The notes beneath the pieces are model-generated. The model searched no databases, was not told the DNA's origin, and saw only the letters and a program-made list of their open reading frames with translations. A program made the translations under genes and the position numbers. Shown here one piece after another: positions 14,569-23,414 of a stretch of DNA of 34,959 nt (its first letter is position 1; each line of letters starts with the position of its first letter). The DNA comes from an uncultured Lachnospiraceae bacterium (GTDB lineage Bacteria > Bacillota > Clostridia > Lachnospirales > Lachnospiraceae). Location of the stretch: positions 1-34,959 of the forward strand of contig CAMWXE010000056.1 of NCBI GenBank assembly GCA_947178145.1, given 5' to 3'.

Positions 14569-14736
14569 ACTAGTACAGTATTGCATAAATAACGGTGAAA
14601 AACAGTGCCTGATATTTGTGTCAGGACAAGGCGGAGGAAGGAGGCAATGCGGTGGCATTGTTGACTGACGACAACGCGGTACTGGCGCAAATAGCAGGTG
14701 CTGTATTCACTGTTATTTGTGCAATACTGTACTAGT
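14569..14736. mobile_element. MITE family C, 168-bp palindromic element inside the sigma/ABC operon
   Basis: The termini ACTAGTACAGTATTGCA (14569-14585) and TGCAATACTGTACTAGT (14720-14736) are perfect 17-bp inverted repeats. The match continues inwards with few changes for about 25 more bases (TAAATAACGGTGAA against CAAATAACAGTGAA). The core contains a further perfect hairpin CAATGC GGTG GCATTG. CTAG or TA at each edge could be the target duplication; the palindromic ends make this ambiguous. No coding capacity. It ends about eight bases before the ribosome site of the ATPase gene, so it is transcribed as part of the operon mRNA. Confidence 0.8.
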
Positions 14737-14755
14737 ATGAAAAGGGAGGTTATCT

Positions 14756-15463
14756 ATGGAGCTTGTGATAGATCGTTTATCGAAACAATATCAGAATCGA
14801 ATTGCAGTGGACCGTATTTCAGTGAATCTGCGGAGGGGTGTCTATGGACTGCTCGGGGCAAACGGAGCCGGAAAGACAACACTGATGCGGATGCTCTGCG
14901 GCATCTTAAAGCCAACGGGAGGTACAATTACATTTGACAATATGGATGTGAGCGAGGAGGCGTACCGTGCCATTCTCGGATACCTGCCGCAGGATTTCGG
15001 GTATTATCCAGAGTTTAGCGCGACGGATTTTCTGCTGTATCTCGCAGCATTGAAGGGAATTCCAAAGGCAAGGGCAAAGCGCAAGGCAAAGGAACTGTTG
15101 GAGCTGGTGTCTTTGCAGGAGGTGAGCCGCAAGAAGATTAAGACATTCTCGGGCGGTATGAAACAGCGGCTTGGCATTGCGCAGGCACTGCTGAATGACC
15201 CTAAGCTGCTGATTTTGGACGAGCCGACGGCAGGGCTGGACCCCAAGGAGCGCGTGCGGTTTCGCAATCTGATCGAAAGTTTGGGCAAGGACAGCATTGT
15301 GCTGTTGTCGACGCATATTGTGTCGGACATTGAACATATCGCGGATCAAGTGCTGATGATGAAGGACGGACAGCTGATTTACCAGGGAAAGTGGGACGAT
15401 GAAAAGGGTGATTTGGAGGAATTTTATCTCAAACAGTTTGGGGAGGAAAGTGTACATGAATAA
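14756..15463 (+). CDS. ABC transporter ATP-binding protein
   Basis: 235 residues. Walker A GANGAGKTT (34-42), Q-loop near YLPQDFG (77-83), signature FSGGMKQR (131-138), Walker B LLILDEPT (151-158), D-loop AGLDP and the switch His in LLSTHI. It is of the CcmA/NatA type that drives ABC-2 permeases, exporting drugs, peptides or polymers or acting on the membrane. GGGAGG six bases before the ATG lies immediately beyond the MITE edge. It overlaps the permease gene by eight bases. Confidence 0.94.
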   Translation: MELVIDRLSKQYQNRIAVDRISVNLRRGVYGLLGANGAGKTTLMRMLCGILKPTGGTITFDNMDVSEEAYRAILGYLPQDFGYYPEFSATDFLLYLAALKGIPKARAKRKAKELLELVSLQEVSRKKIKTFSGGMKQRLGIAQALLNDPKLLILDEPTAGLDPKERVRFRNLIESLGKDSIVLLSTHIVSDIEHIADQVLMMKDGQLIYQGKWDDEKGDLEEFYLKQFGEESVHE

Positions 15464-16676
15464 TTTTGGAACGCTATATCACTATGAGGTAAAAAAAATT
15501 CTGAGTAGAAAGCTGGTTTGGATCGTGTTTCTGATCTGTGTTGTCTGTGCGGGAATGTTTGCATCTGCTGATCTGACGGGGAAATATTATGTGGATGGAG
15601 AGGTGGTTGACACACATTACCATATGTTTCAGGTTGACCAGGAATACAAAAGGGCGCTGTCAGGCAGGATGCTTGACCGGCAGCTTCTGGAGGAGATGTC
15701 GGCGGCTTATGGAAAAGTGCCGGCCGCGGTGGATCGATATACGCTGACAGAGGAATATCAGACCTATGCGCGTCCGTACAGTGATATTTTTAATATCGTC
15801 CGGGCCTGGACACAGCAGAGGGGGATTGATGAGCTCAAAGCATGGATACCGGACGAGGAGGCGCTGTATACATCGAGGGCGGAGAGTCTCGGAAAAGTGT
15901 GGCAGGAACTGCGGCTGTCCGATGCGGAGAAGGAATTCTGGCGGGAGAAGGAGGCACAGACAGACACACCGGTTATGTATCTGTTTCACGAAGGGTACAG
16001 CAAACTGATTAGCAATGGCATGAACACACTTGGTCTGCTGGTGCTTTTGTTTGTCTGTATCTGTATGGCGAGCGTCTTTACGGAGGAGCATACACGCAGG
16101 ACGGATCAGCTGATCTTATCGGGTGCTAAGGGAAAAAGTGCTGTGTACTGGGCAAAGCTTGCGGCGGGAGCCAGCGTGTCGGCTGCCTGCGCCGCGCTGC
16201 TGTCAGTGTTTGTGTCTGTTCTGGTTCTGGTGATTTATGGTGCGGAAGGGTTTCAGGCATCGCTGCGCATCAGTCTGTATCTGTGGTCATCGTCCTGCAC
16301 GATGTCGCTCGGTCAGGCATGTCTGGCGGCATTTGGAATTTTGATCCTCACGGCAGTCTTTGTGGGTGTACTTGTGCTGGTGTTGTCGGAGGTATTGCAC
16401 AGTAATATCGCGACGCTGTCTGTCTGTACAGGCGCGATCATAGCGGGAATGGTCGGCAGGATACCTGACCAGTACCGGGTGTTTGCACAGGTATGGGACT
16501 GGCTTCCGATGCGGTTTTTGAATGCGGAATATATCTTTGATGTCCGGATGCTTCCGCTGTTTGGACACTGCTTTGTATCATGGAAAGTCGTTCCGGTGCT
16601 CTATGTCCTGACAGGAGTGCTGGCAGCAATGGCAGGAAAAGTTGTCTACAGAAATTATCAGGTGTGTGGACGATAA
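15456..16676 (+). CDS. ABC-2 type permease subunit
   Basis: 406 residues. One span near the N-terminus (KLVWIVFLICVVCAGMF) is followed by a large extracytoplasmic domain of about 150 residues, then five further spans from about residue 185 to the end. This layout is usual for ABC-2 permeases of the NatB/YhaP kind. The reading frame is open 57 bases further upstream, inside the ATPase gene, but GGGGAGG at about 15440-15446 and the ATGAATAA overlap fix the start at 15456. Partner of the preceding ATPase; substrate unknown. Confidence 0.88.
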   Translation: MNNFGTLYHYEVKKILSRKLVWIVFLICVVCAGMFASADLTGKYYVDGEVVDTHYHMFQVDQEYKRALSGRMLDRQLLEEMSAAYGKVPAAVDRYTLTEEYQTYARPYSDIFNIVRAWTQQRGIDELKAWIPDEEALYTSRAESLGKVWQELRLSDAEKEFWREKEAQTDTPVMYLFHEGYSKLISNGMNTLGLLVLLFVCICMASVFTEEHTRRTDQLILSGAKGKSAVYWAKLAAGASVSAACAALLSVFVSVLVLVIYGAEGFQASLRISLYLWSSSCTMSLGQACLAAFGILILTAVFVGVLVLVLSEVLHSNIATLSVCTGAIIAGMVGRIPDQYRVFAQVWDWLPMRFLNAEYIFDVRMLPLFGHCFVSWKVVPVLYVLTGVLAAMAGKVVYRNYQVCGR

Positions 16677-16681
16677 AAAAT

Positions 16682-16717
16682 AAAATTGAGCAGGGAAAAT
16701 TCTCCCTGCTCAATTTT
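16682..16717. terminator. Bidirectional terminator between convergent operons
   Basis: AAAATTGAGCAGGGA AAATTC TCCCTGCTCAATTTT: a perfect 15-bp stem with T runs on both strands. It ends the permease gene and overlaps the stop of the minus-strand sigma partner gene. Confidence 0.92.
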
Positions 16718-17867
16718 ATTTGATTTCCACTGGAATATGGATATCTGTACCCCGGTTATCCTGGATATGGATTTCGGCGATATCTTCCAACAAGACAGGC
16801 TCTTCAAAGAGAACCCTTGCAAAAAAAGAAAAACTGGTATTGTCCCGGTTGGCATCGCTCAGTGCGTATCCGCTGCCGTTAGGGGATCTTTTTATGATAC
16901 GCCCGTCTTTTAACAGGACAGTTATGGAAGCGGACAGTGCCCTTGTGTGCGTGCCCTTTCCGGAGCAGGAGAGTGACAGAGGGGAAATGGTCATTCTTTC
17001 GACGGATATTCCCATATCTTTTAAAGCAGCCGCGTTTTCTGCATCAATCGCCAACGTATGCTGCGCGAATGCTTTTTCGAGTGCAAATTCAGCATATAAT
17101 ACAGGACTTTCTTCGGCATCTGCGCCTTCTGCAGCCGGGCTCATCCCGTTTATGTCATTGTTCTCAGCAGCCTGGACAGAACTGTCTGCATCTGCGGTTC
17201 TGATAAGCTGAATCTCGCAGCCCGGTTCAAAGACATTCGGTTTATCGGCACAGATCAGAAGGCTGCCAGATATGGTTCCGTCCTCCGACAGGATCGGGTC
17301 TGTTATGAGATATTGGCTGTTTGCCTCAGCAGAGTTCTGTACAATGCGGAATCTGCATTGCCGCAGAAAGGTGTTTGTGTCCTGACGATAGCTGCCTTGC
17401 GCTTTGCGCAGGCTGTCTTGATTAAAATCAGTCCCGGCTGTGAGTGTCTCATATCCCTCAACATCAGAATGAAAGAAATAGCGGAAAGGGATGACCAGAT
17501 TGCTTTCATCATACAGAGCTGCGTCCAGCTGCAAAGTGCCGTTGTCCAGCTCGATTGCACTGTTCAGCACCTGCCCGTACTGTGCATACAGATTTTTCTG
17601 GTCTTCTGTCAGATCCTTTTCGTTCTGTGTTAAAATGTTCATGGCTTCTGCCAGCCGGTCCATCAGTGAGAGCTCGTTTGCTGCAAATACAGTCATGCCT
17701 GACATGAGAAGCGCACCCAGGCAGACTGCAACGCGTGTCGGAAAAAACACGTTTTTCTTGACGGGCTCTGGATTGGCCGTTGTCCCGATTTGTTTCCAGA
17801 TCCTGTCTTTCTGCTGTGCTGACAGGTGAATCTGCCGATATACATTCTTAAATGGTTCCTGTTTCAT
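16716..17867 (-). CDS. Membrane-anchored sigma-factor partner (DUF4179-like)
   Basis: 383 residues. A short cytoplasmic N-terminus (begins MKQEPFKNVYRQIHLSAQQK) leads to one membrane span (about 45-62, VAVCLGALLMSGMTVFAAN). The rest is a large extracellular region, mostly beta, with an acidic Ala/Glu-rich insert (about 235-260). This is the layout of the DUF4179-type proteins encoded after ECF sigma factors in Clostridia, thought to hold the sigma factor at the membrane until a signal arrives. It overlaps the sigma gene by 20 bases, so the pair is coupled. The family name is a judgement from architecture. Confidence 0.75.
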   Translation of the reverse strand: MKQEPFKNVYRQIHLSAQQKDRIWKQIGTTANPEPVKKNVFFPTRVAVCLGALLMSGMTVFAANELSLMDRLAEAMNILTQNEKDLTEDQKNLYAQYGQVLNSAIELDNGTLQLDAALYDESNLVIPFRYFFHSDVEGYETLTAGTDFNQDSLRKAQGSYRQDTNTFLRQCRFRIVQNSAEANSQYLITDPILSEDGTISGSLLICADKPNVFEPGCEIQLIRTADADSSVQAAENNDINGMSPAAEGADAEESPVLYAEFALEKAFAQHTLAIDAENAAALKDMGISVERMTISPLSLSCSGKGTHTRALSASITVLLKDGRIIKRSPNGSGYALSDANRDNTSFSFFARVLFEEPVLLEDIAEIHIQDNRGTDIHIPVEIK

Positions 17868-18366
17868 CTTGAAATTCCATCCTTTCGTTCAAAATTGACA
17901 ATTGGTTCTTCAGGAGCTTTTTTGCCCGTGCTAATCTGGTGGAGGCCAGATTCGGCGTGATGCCAAGAATCCCTGCAATTTCCTGTACCTGATATTCTTC
18001 GTAGTAGCGCAGATATAGGACAATGCGGTACTTGGGCGGAAGGTTCAACAGTACTTCGTACAGTTCGTATTCATCCTCGTCCGGCTGAAATGGCAGAGTG
18101 ATTTGCCCGGCATCCTCCAAGGGGCAGATTCGCCTGCTCCATGCAGAGGCAAACAGGCTTTTGCAGCAGTTGACTGCCACGCGTATAAACCATGCCTTCT
18201 CGTGATCACTGCTCTCAAAACATGGCCGTTTCTTTAAATATCGCAGAAAGACCTCCTGAACAATGTCCTCCGCAGAGTGCACAGAGTTTCCGTAGGATAT
18301 TGCAATTCTGTAAACCATGTCGGAATACTGCTCAAACAGTTCTTTTGTGTCTTGCGTTGTATTCAT
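17848..18366 (-). CDS. ECF sigma factor (second of three)
   Basis: 172 residues. Region 2 is MVYRIAISYGNSVHSAEDIVQEVFLRYL and region 4 has LPPKYRIVLYLRYYEEYQVQEIAGILGI with helix TPNLASTRLARAKKLL. AAGGGGG precedes the ATG. On the minus strand TACAAT lies about 45 bases upstream. It directs transcription in response to its membrane partner encoded immediately downstream; the regulon is unknown, although such sigma factors often control their own operon. Confidence 0.92.
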   Translation of the reverse strand: MNTTQDTKELFEQYSDMVYRIAISYGNSVHSAEDIVQEVFLRYLKKRPCFESSDHEKAWFIRVAVNCCKSLFASAWSRRICPLEDAGQITLPFQPDEDEYELYEVLLNLPPKYRIVLYLRYYEEYQVQEIAGILGITPNLASTRLARAKKLLKNQLSILNERMEFQDETGTI

Positions 18367-18520
18367 AATACCCCCTTTTCATAATACTCCCGATATAGGG
18401 AATACCATTATTGTATCACACGGCGATGACGTGTTATATATAGAATACTTTACAGGTTGTGATAATCTGACAAAAAAGTGAATTTCTTAGAGAATTGATT
18501 AAGTTTTTTCGGTATTTTCA

Positions 18521-18549
18521 TTGAATCGGCTGTCTGGACTAGCTATAAT
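18521..18549 (+). promoter_or_regulatory. Strong promoter upstream of the DUF4132 locus
   Basis: TTGAAT (18521-18526), 17-base spacer, TATAAT (18544-18549). It sits 185 bases before the DUF4132 start and only about 30 bases before the remnant of a deleted paralog, so it probably belonged to that paralog and now drives the surviving gene. Confidence 0.7.
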
Positions 18550-18578
18550 AAGGATAAACAACAGAGAGGGCCTGTTTT

Positions 18579-18677
18579 TTGAGGGATGTTCCACTGAGAT
18601 ATTTCAGTGAAATTGTGCTGCAGCCCGCCAGTGTGACCGCGTCCGGTGATGAGCGGGAGGCAGAGCTGTTTTCCTGA
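18579..18677 (+). pseudogene. 3'-end remnant of a DUF4132 paralog
   Basis: The reading gives RDVPLRYFSEIVLQ and runs to a TGA at 18675-18677. The intact gene ends with KDVPSRYFSEIVLQ about 30 codons before its stop, at 22196-22240. DNA identity is high over the first 45 bases and fades after. The rest of the paralog is gone: promoter and C-terminal tail are joined. A TTG at 18579 with GAGAGGG eight bases upstream would allow a 32-residue peptide, so translation of this leader fragment is possible. Confidence 0.8.
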
Positions 18678-18733
18678 TTGGCACAAGCAAAAATTAAGTA
18701 GAATGATATCGAAAAAATGGAGGGAAAATCATT

Positions 18734-21700
18734 ATGATGATGAACGCAGATGACAAGCAGATTGCAGAGGCGCTGGCATTACTGGAAAAGCTGGGGATTT
18801 CGGAGCAGGATTGCGCGCTGGCAGAAAGATACTTATATGGTCAGGTTGGAGATGAGGTGTTAGACCAGTTCCAGCGGATTGATTTTGCGGCGGCCATGAT
18901 TTCCTATCAGGTGAAGCATGAGCTGAACGCAATTGAGTGGAAGATGAGTCAGAATGGACTGCATACATTGTGGAAACGGTTGTTTAATATACTGTTTGCG
19001 GTTGGGCATAGCACAAGCAGCGTCTTGTTTTCTCATTCCTGTGTGAATGGAGAGCGCTATAAATCAATGGTCATCTACATAGAAAAATGTTCGGAGGGGA
19101 CGGGATATCTGAATGCACATTGCATCAATTGTCATGACATGGGCAGTCTGGTGCGCGAGATCAACAATAAGCCTGAGAACCTGAGAAAAATGATTGACCA
19201 GCTAAGAGGCGAGGGCGCGAAATATTATTTGACGGTTCTGGCAGTCTATTTTGAGAAAAAGTATGCACAAGAAAGACGGATTGCGGCAGAGGATGCGGCG
19301 TTTATGAATGAGTACGAGGAGGGAATGCTTGACAGTCTTGCCCAGTGGCTGGCAAAGCAGGGGTGTACCGCTCAGGAGGAAATCGTCTCAGCAATCCGCG
19401 CAAACCACCTTACAGCAGAACTGCTTGCCAGCACAAAACAGTGCAGTTTTACAGAGGCTGAGCGCAGGCAGCTCTGCTTTATCGGCAGTATGGCATACCT
19501 GAACATTACGCTTTCCGATGTGCTGCGGGATATTGTCAGGACATGCCTGTCTGTGGATGCGGAGTGGGTGCTCTTTGCGCTGTCGGATGTGATTGATACA
19601 GATAAGCTGCCGGATTCCAGGAATGGAGACTACAGTGAGATTCTGTGGATTGAGCCGGAAACGTATATTCGCTGGGTGGCATTTGAGACTGCACAGAAAT
19701 ATTATGTTACAAAGTTTGTGCGCTCGGTTCAAATACCTGTTTTAAAAGGACAGCTCGAAAAAAATCAGGAGAGCTATCTGCGCGCCATGGACGAGAATGG
19801 GTATGCGGCACTGCTCGCAAAGAAGAACTACAGTTTGGATGAAGCCATCAAGGCGATCAATGTGTTAAAGGATGTACTCAAGGAGGCAAATCCGAACTTA
19901 TATGAACAGGTCGGTGCGGGAAAACCCAATTATGACCGGATCATTGATTATCTGGTCGGGGATACGCCGCACGCAGAGCTGGCGCGGGAGTATCTGCGGG
20001 GGAACAGCAGGATCACAGAACTGTATCCATATGAGGCGGAGTTTTCGACAGGGCATATTTTGCGGGATTATTTGAAGGAACATAAAAGACATTGGAATGA
20101 CAAGGCATTCCTCAACAGATGCAAGGCATTTACAGTTCTCATCGGCTGGGAGAAGACAACGATTGTTGAGAGAGACGAAGATGATCAGATAAAGCATGTG
20201 GAGCTGTTTTTCCAGATGCTTGCCAGTGAAAATCTCGATATTGCCCATCAGATTAACGGTTTCGTGGCATCCTATACGGCATACACCGGTCCCAAGGGCT
20301 GCTCGGCGGAGACTTTATTAAAAGGCGCCGTCAATGCGTTTGCAGGGTATCTGGACAGCGAACGGCGCGAGGAGACCATTGCGGCCTTTTCCGGTGCCAA
20401 GGCGGAGGGGCGCTACATGATGCTGCTTGCAATGCAGAGGGACACAGCGCGGAACAAACAGGAAATCTTAAACTGTGCGTCAGACACTGCGAAGCTTGTC
20501 AGGGAGGCGCTTTTGGACATTTTATATGGTCAGAGGGACTGGGAGGATGCGATTAAGGCGCTCTTAGAGGCAAAGAAGGCGGCACAGAGGGAAATCGCAG
20601 TACAGGTGTTATCGCGCTGGCAGCAGGAGGGCGGCAATCATGATTATCAGGAAGTGCTTCTGCAGGCGATGGAGAAGGAGAAGAATGCAAAGATGCTTGC
20701 GCTGTTGCAGAGCACACTCAACATACAGGAAAGCGATTTGCCCCAAAAGACGCTTTCCAGGGAAGAGCTTGTAAAACAGCTGCACAAGGGCGGCAGGAAG
20801 AAAAGCCTGGCATGGGCATATGAGAAACCATTTTCCACGGTGCACAGGACAAATGGTGAGGCTGCGGACGAGGCATATCTGCAGGCCGTTCTGTTATGTT
20901 ATGTGTCGCAGGACAAGAACGGTGTCAGCAAAGACGCGAAGATTCTGGCGGCTGATCTGCAGACAGCAGAGTTTGCTGTCTATATGAATGAACTGTTTGA
21001 CAAATGGCTCGCAGCAGGCGCGGAATCCAAGAAGCGCTGGGTGCTCTATGCGGCGTCAATCCACGGCGGAGAGGACATGATACAAAAGCTGCAGCACCAG
21101 ATTCAGGAGTGGCCGCAGGAGGCACGGGGAGCTATCGCGGCGGAGGCGGTGAAGGCGCTGGCACTGAACCCGTCGCCGCGTGCGATGCTGATTGTGGACG
21201 GTTTCGCGAGGAAGTTTAAGTTTAAGCAGGTGAAGGCCGCGGCGGCCGAGGCACTGGAATTTGCAGCTGCCGAGCTTGGTATTACCCGCGAGGAGCTTTC
21301 CGACCGCATTGTGCCGGATCTTGGATTTGATGGGAACATGGAAAGAATATTCGATTATGGAGAGCGCACTTTTAAGGTGATGCTCACGCCCGGGCTGGAC
21401 ATCGAAGTGTATGACGAGAGCGGAAAGAAGCTCAAAAACATGCCCTCACCGGGAAAGAAGGACGATGAGAGCAAGGCGGCAGCAGCGTATGCGGAATTTA
21501 AGGATATGAAAAAGCAGATGAAGGCGGCTGTCACCAGCCAGAAGTCGCGGCTCGAATACGCACTGTCCGCAAAGCGGGAGTGGAGCGGGGACGCGTGGGA
21601 AAATCTGTTTGTCAGAAATCCGCTGATGCACCAGTTTGCAATCGGTTTGATTTGGGGCGTTTACGAGGGCGGAGAGCTGACGCAGAGCTTCCGCTATATG

Positions 21701-22303
21701 GAGGACGGTTCCTTCAACACGCAGGACGAGGAGGAGTACACGCTGCCCGAACAGGCGCGTATCAGCCTGGTGCACCCGATGGAGCTTTCTGACGAGGAAA
21801 AGACAGCGTGGAAGGAGCAGTTGTCAGACTATGAGATCACTCAGCCGATTGAGCAGCTTGACAGGGAAGTGTACTATATGACGGAGGCAGAAGCAGACAA
21901 ACAAGGCTTGGAGCGGTTTGGCGGATATGTGCTCGATGGCCTCTCTTTGAATGGAAAACTGACAGGATTAGGCTGGTATCGCGGCTCAGTGCAGGATGCG
22001 GGCGGATTCTATACCTATTACCGCGAGGATGCAGAGGTCGGCATCGGCGTGGAACTGCATTTTTCCGGGTCATATATCGGCGACATGAGTGGTGATGTGA
22101 CAGTCTATGACGCGCGGTTTTACAAGGCGGGAACGATAGAGCACGGCAGCTATGTCTATGACGAGGCGGGCAAGGAGAAGGCGTATTATTTAAAGGATGT
22201 TCCGTCAAGGTATTTCAGTGAGATTGTGCTGCAGCTTGTAAAGGCGACTGCATCGAGTCAGGCGAAGGATGAAAACTGGAGAAAGGAAGCACAGCTGCTA
22301 TAG
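18734..22303 (+). CDS. Large DUF4132-domain protein
   Basis: 1189 residues, cytoplasmic, without signal or membrane segments. The long N-terminal part (1-850) is helical, with HEAT-like stretches (for example about 560-700 and 740-850). DUF4132 is recognisable at about 880-1040: WENLFVRNPLMHQFAIGLIW, ISLVHPMEL and DYEITQPIEQLDR. The C-terminal 150 residues continue this domain (FGGYVLDGL, ELHFSGSYIG). E. coli MolR is a related protein; the biochemical role of the family is not established to my knowledge. GGAGGG lies nine bases before the ATG. The gene is flanked on both sides by minus-strand ECF sigma/partner pairs and preceded by a paralog remnant, so this locus has undergone tandem duplication and deletion. 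Confidence 0.85.
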   Translation: MMMNADDKQIAEALALLEKLGISEQDCALAERYLYGQVGDEVLDQFQRIDFAAAMISYQVKHELNAIEWKMSQNGLHTLWKRLFNILFAVGHSTSSVLFSHSCVNGERYKSMVIYIEKCSEGTGYLNAHCINCHDMGSLVREINNKPENLRKMIDQLRGEGAKYYLTVLAVYFEKKYAQERRIAAEDAAFMNEYEEGMLDSLAQWLAKQGCTAQEEIVSAIRANHLTAELLASTKQCSFTEAERRQLCFIGSMAYLNITLSDVLRDIVRTCLSVDAEWVLFALSDVIDTDKLPDSRNGDYSEILWIEPETYIRWVAFETAQKYYVTKFVRSVQIPVLKGQLEKNQESYLRAMDENGYAALLAKKNYSLDEAIKAINVLKDVLKEANPNLYEQVGAGKPNYDRIIDYLVGDTPHAELAREYLRGNSRITELYPYEAEFSTGHILRDYLKEHKRHWNDKAFLNRCKAFTVLIGWEKTTIVERDEDDQIKHVELFFQMLASENLDIAHQINGFVASYTAYTGPKGCSAETLLKGAVNAFAGYLDSERREETIAAFSGAKAEGRYMMLLAMQRDTARNKQEILNCASDTAKLVREALLDILYGQRDWEDAIKALLEAKKAAQREIAVQVLSRWQQEGGNHDYQEVLLQAMEKEKNAKMLALLQSTLNIQESDLPQKTLSREELVKQLHKGGRKKSLAWAYEKPFSTVHRTNGEAADEAYLQAVLLCYVSQDKNGVSKDAKILAADLQTAEFAVYMNELFDKWLAAGAESKKRWVLYAASIHGGEDMIQKLQHQIQEWPQEARGAIAAEAVKALALNPSPRAMLIVDGFARKFKFKQVKAAAAEALEFAAAELGITREELSDRIVPDLGFDGNMERIFDYGERTFKVMLTPGLDIEVYDESGKKLKNMPSPGKKDDESKAAAAYAEFKDMKKQMKAAVTSQKSRLEYALSAKREWSGDAWENLFVRNPLMHQFAIGLIWGVYEGGELTQSFRYMEDGSFNTQDEEEYTLPEQARISLVHPMELSDEEKTAWKEQLSDYEITQPIEQLDREVYYMTEAEADKQGLERFGGYVLDGLSLNGKLTGLGWYRGSVQDAGGFYTYYREDAEVGIGVELHFSGSYIGDMSGDVTVYDARFYKAGTIEHGSYVYDEAGKEKAYYLKDVPSRYFSEIVLQLVKATASSQAKDENWRKEAQLL

Positions 22304-22327
22304 GAAATAAGCTTTTTAGAATGGGAA

Positions 22328-22359
22328 AAGCCGCCAGAGAATACAAATTCTGGCGGCTT
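22328..22359. terminator. Hairpin between convergent genes
   Basis: AAGCCGCCAGA, 10-base loop, TCTGGCGGCTT; 11-bp stem. The T run is better on the minus strand (GGCTTTTCCC), so it may end the minus-strand sigma partner operon as well as the DUF4132 gene. Confidence 0.65.
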
Positions 22360-22427
22360 AAATACAGCTAATATAAAATATTCCAGATACGAAAGCCATC
22401 TGCACTGTTTTCAATGCAATATGATTT

Positions 22428-23414
22428 TTATGGTATCACAGAAAAGTCAAAGGCGTCTGCCATCGCTTCCAGCGCGTCATTGCTGATGTCAAATGTGTCG
22501 GACAGAATGTCGCCGAGCACATTGACCACGATAAATGACTGGTCGCGCTCCACGATGATCAATGCTTTTGTGCTGCTGTTTGCCAGAAGCACTCTGTCAC
22601 CGCTGCTGGTCGTGTAGTTCCATTGGCGGTACTGGCTGATATCTGTGACATTGAGCGTGAGGGTGCTGAAGGAGCCTTTCATGGAGCGTGCAAACTGAAA
22701 GTCAGTTGTGCACTGCGATGCGCCTGAGATTGTGGCAGAGCCTTCCATATGAAACGTGCCGTCGGAGTACAGATATCCGCCCCAATAGGTCAGCTGTGCA
22801 TGTTCTGATATGCCGCCGAAGACATTTCCGATTCTGGTCAGGCGGCATAGTGTGTCGAGGTCATCTGCCATCTGGATTCCAGTCAGCTTGGCAAGATGAT
22901 ATTTTGCGCAGATTTCCTCAATTTTGTCAGCCATCTCCTGCGTATAGCACAGATAGGCTTCATAGGTTTCCTCCAGCCCGGTTGGCTCATTTCCGATGGA
23001 TGCAATGATGGAACCGTCCTGATCATAGTTTTGGAGAAATTCTTCCCACTCTGCACATGCCTTGTACTCCGGGCTGTTCCATACGCCGCCCAGGGCAATG
23101 ATATCAACCTCAGTTTTCTGCGGCGGCAAATTGCTGGATTCAGTTCCTGTTTCCAGTTGGGGCAGGTTGATAATTTGTATTTCCTCTTTTCCTAAACCAA
23201 GGTCACGCAGACTGAAAAAATAACTGGTGCAGGATACGGTTGTCACGATCAGAATAACTGCCAGAACAGGCGCAAAACGAAAGACCAGTCTGGATTCTTT
23301 TCTGACAGACCGATTGTGGGATTTCGCGGACTGTATTTTTTTGAGCATTCGTCTTTTGGCAGTATCATCTGGTCTTATCGCATCGTAGGAATTATAGATT
23401 TCATCTTTTAACAT
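22428..23414 (-). CDS. Membrane-anchored sigma-factor partner, third module
   Basis: About 328 residues. A basic cytoplasmic N-terminus (KRRMLKKIQSAKSHNRSVRK) and one span (about 44-62, FAPVLAVILIVTTVSCTSYFF) precede an extracellular domain of about 260 residues with no family I recognise. Architecture and the overlap with the sigma gene upstream mark it as its regulator. Several in-frame starts lie close together (ATG at 23414 and 23423, GTGs just beyond); AGGTGG about 11 bases before 23414 favours that one. Confidence 0.7.
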   Translation of the reverse strand: MLKDEIYNSYDAIRPDDTAKRRMLKKIQSAKSHNRSVRKESRLVFRFAPVLAVILIVTTVSCTSYFFSLRDLGLGKEEIQIINLPQLETGTESSNLPPQKTEVDIIALGGVWNSPEYKACAEWEEFLQNYDQDGSIIASIGNEPTGLEETYEAYLCYTQEMADKIEEICAKYHLAKLTGIQMADDLDTLCRLTRIGNVFGGISEHAQLTYWGGYLYSDGTFHMEGSATISGASQCTTDFQFARSMKGSFSTLTLNVTDISQYRQWNYTTSSGDRVLLANSSTKALIIVERDQSFIVVNVLGDILSDTFDISNDALEAMADAFDFSVIP

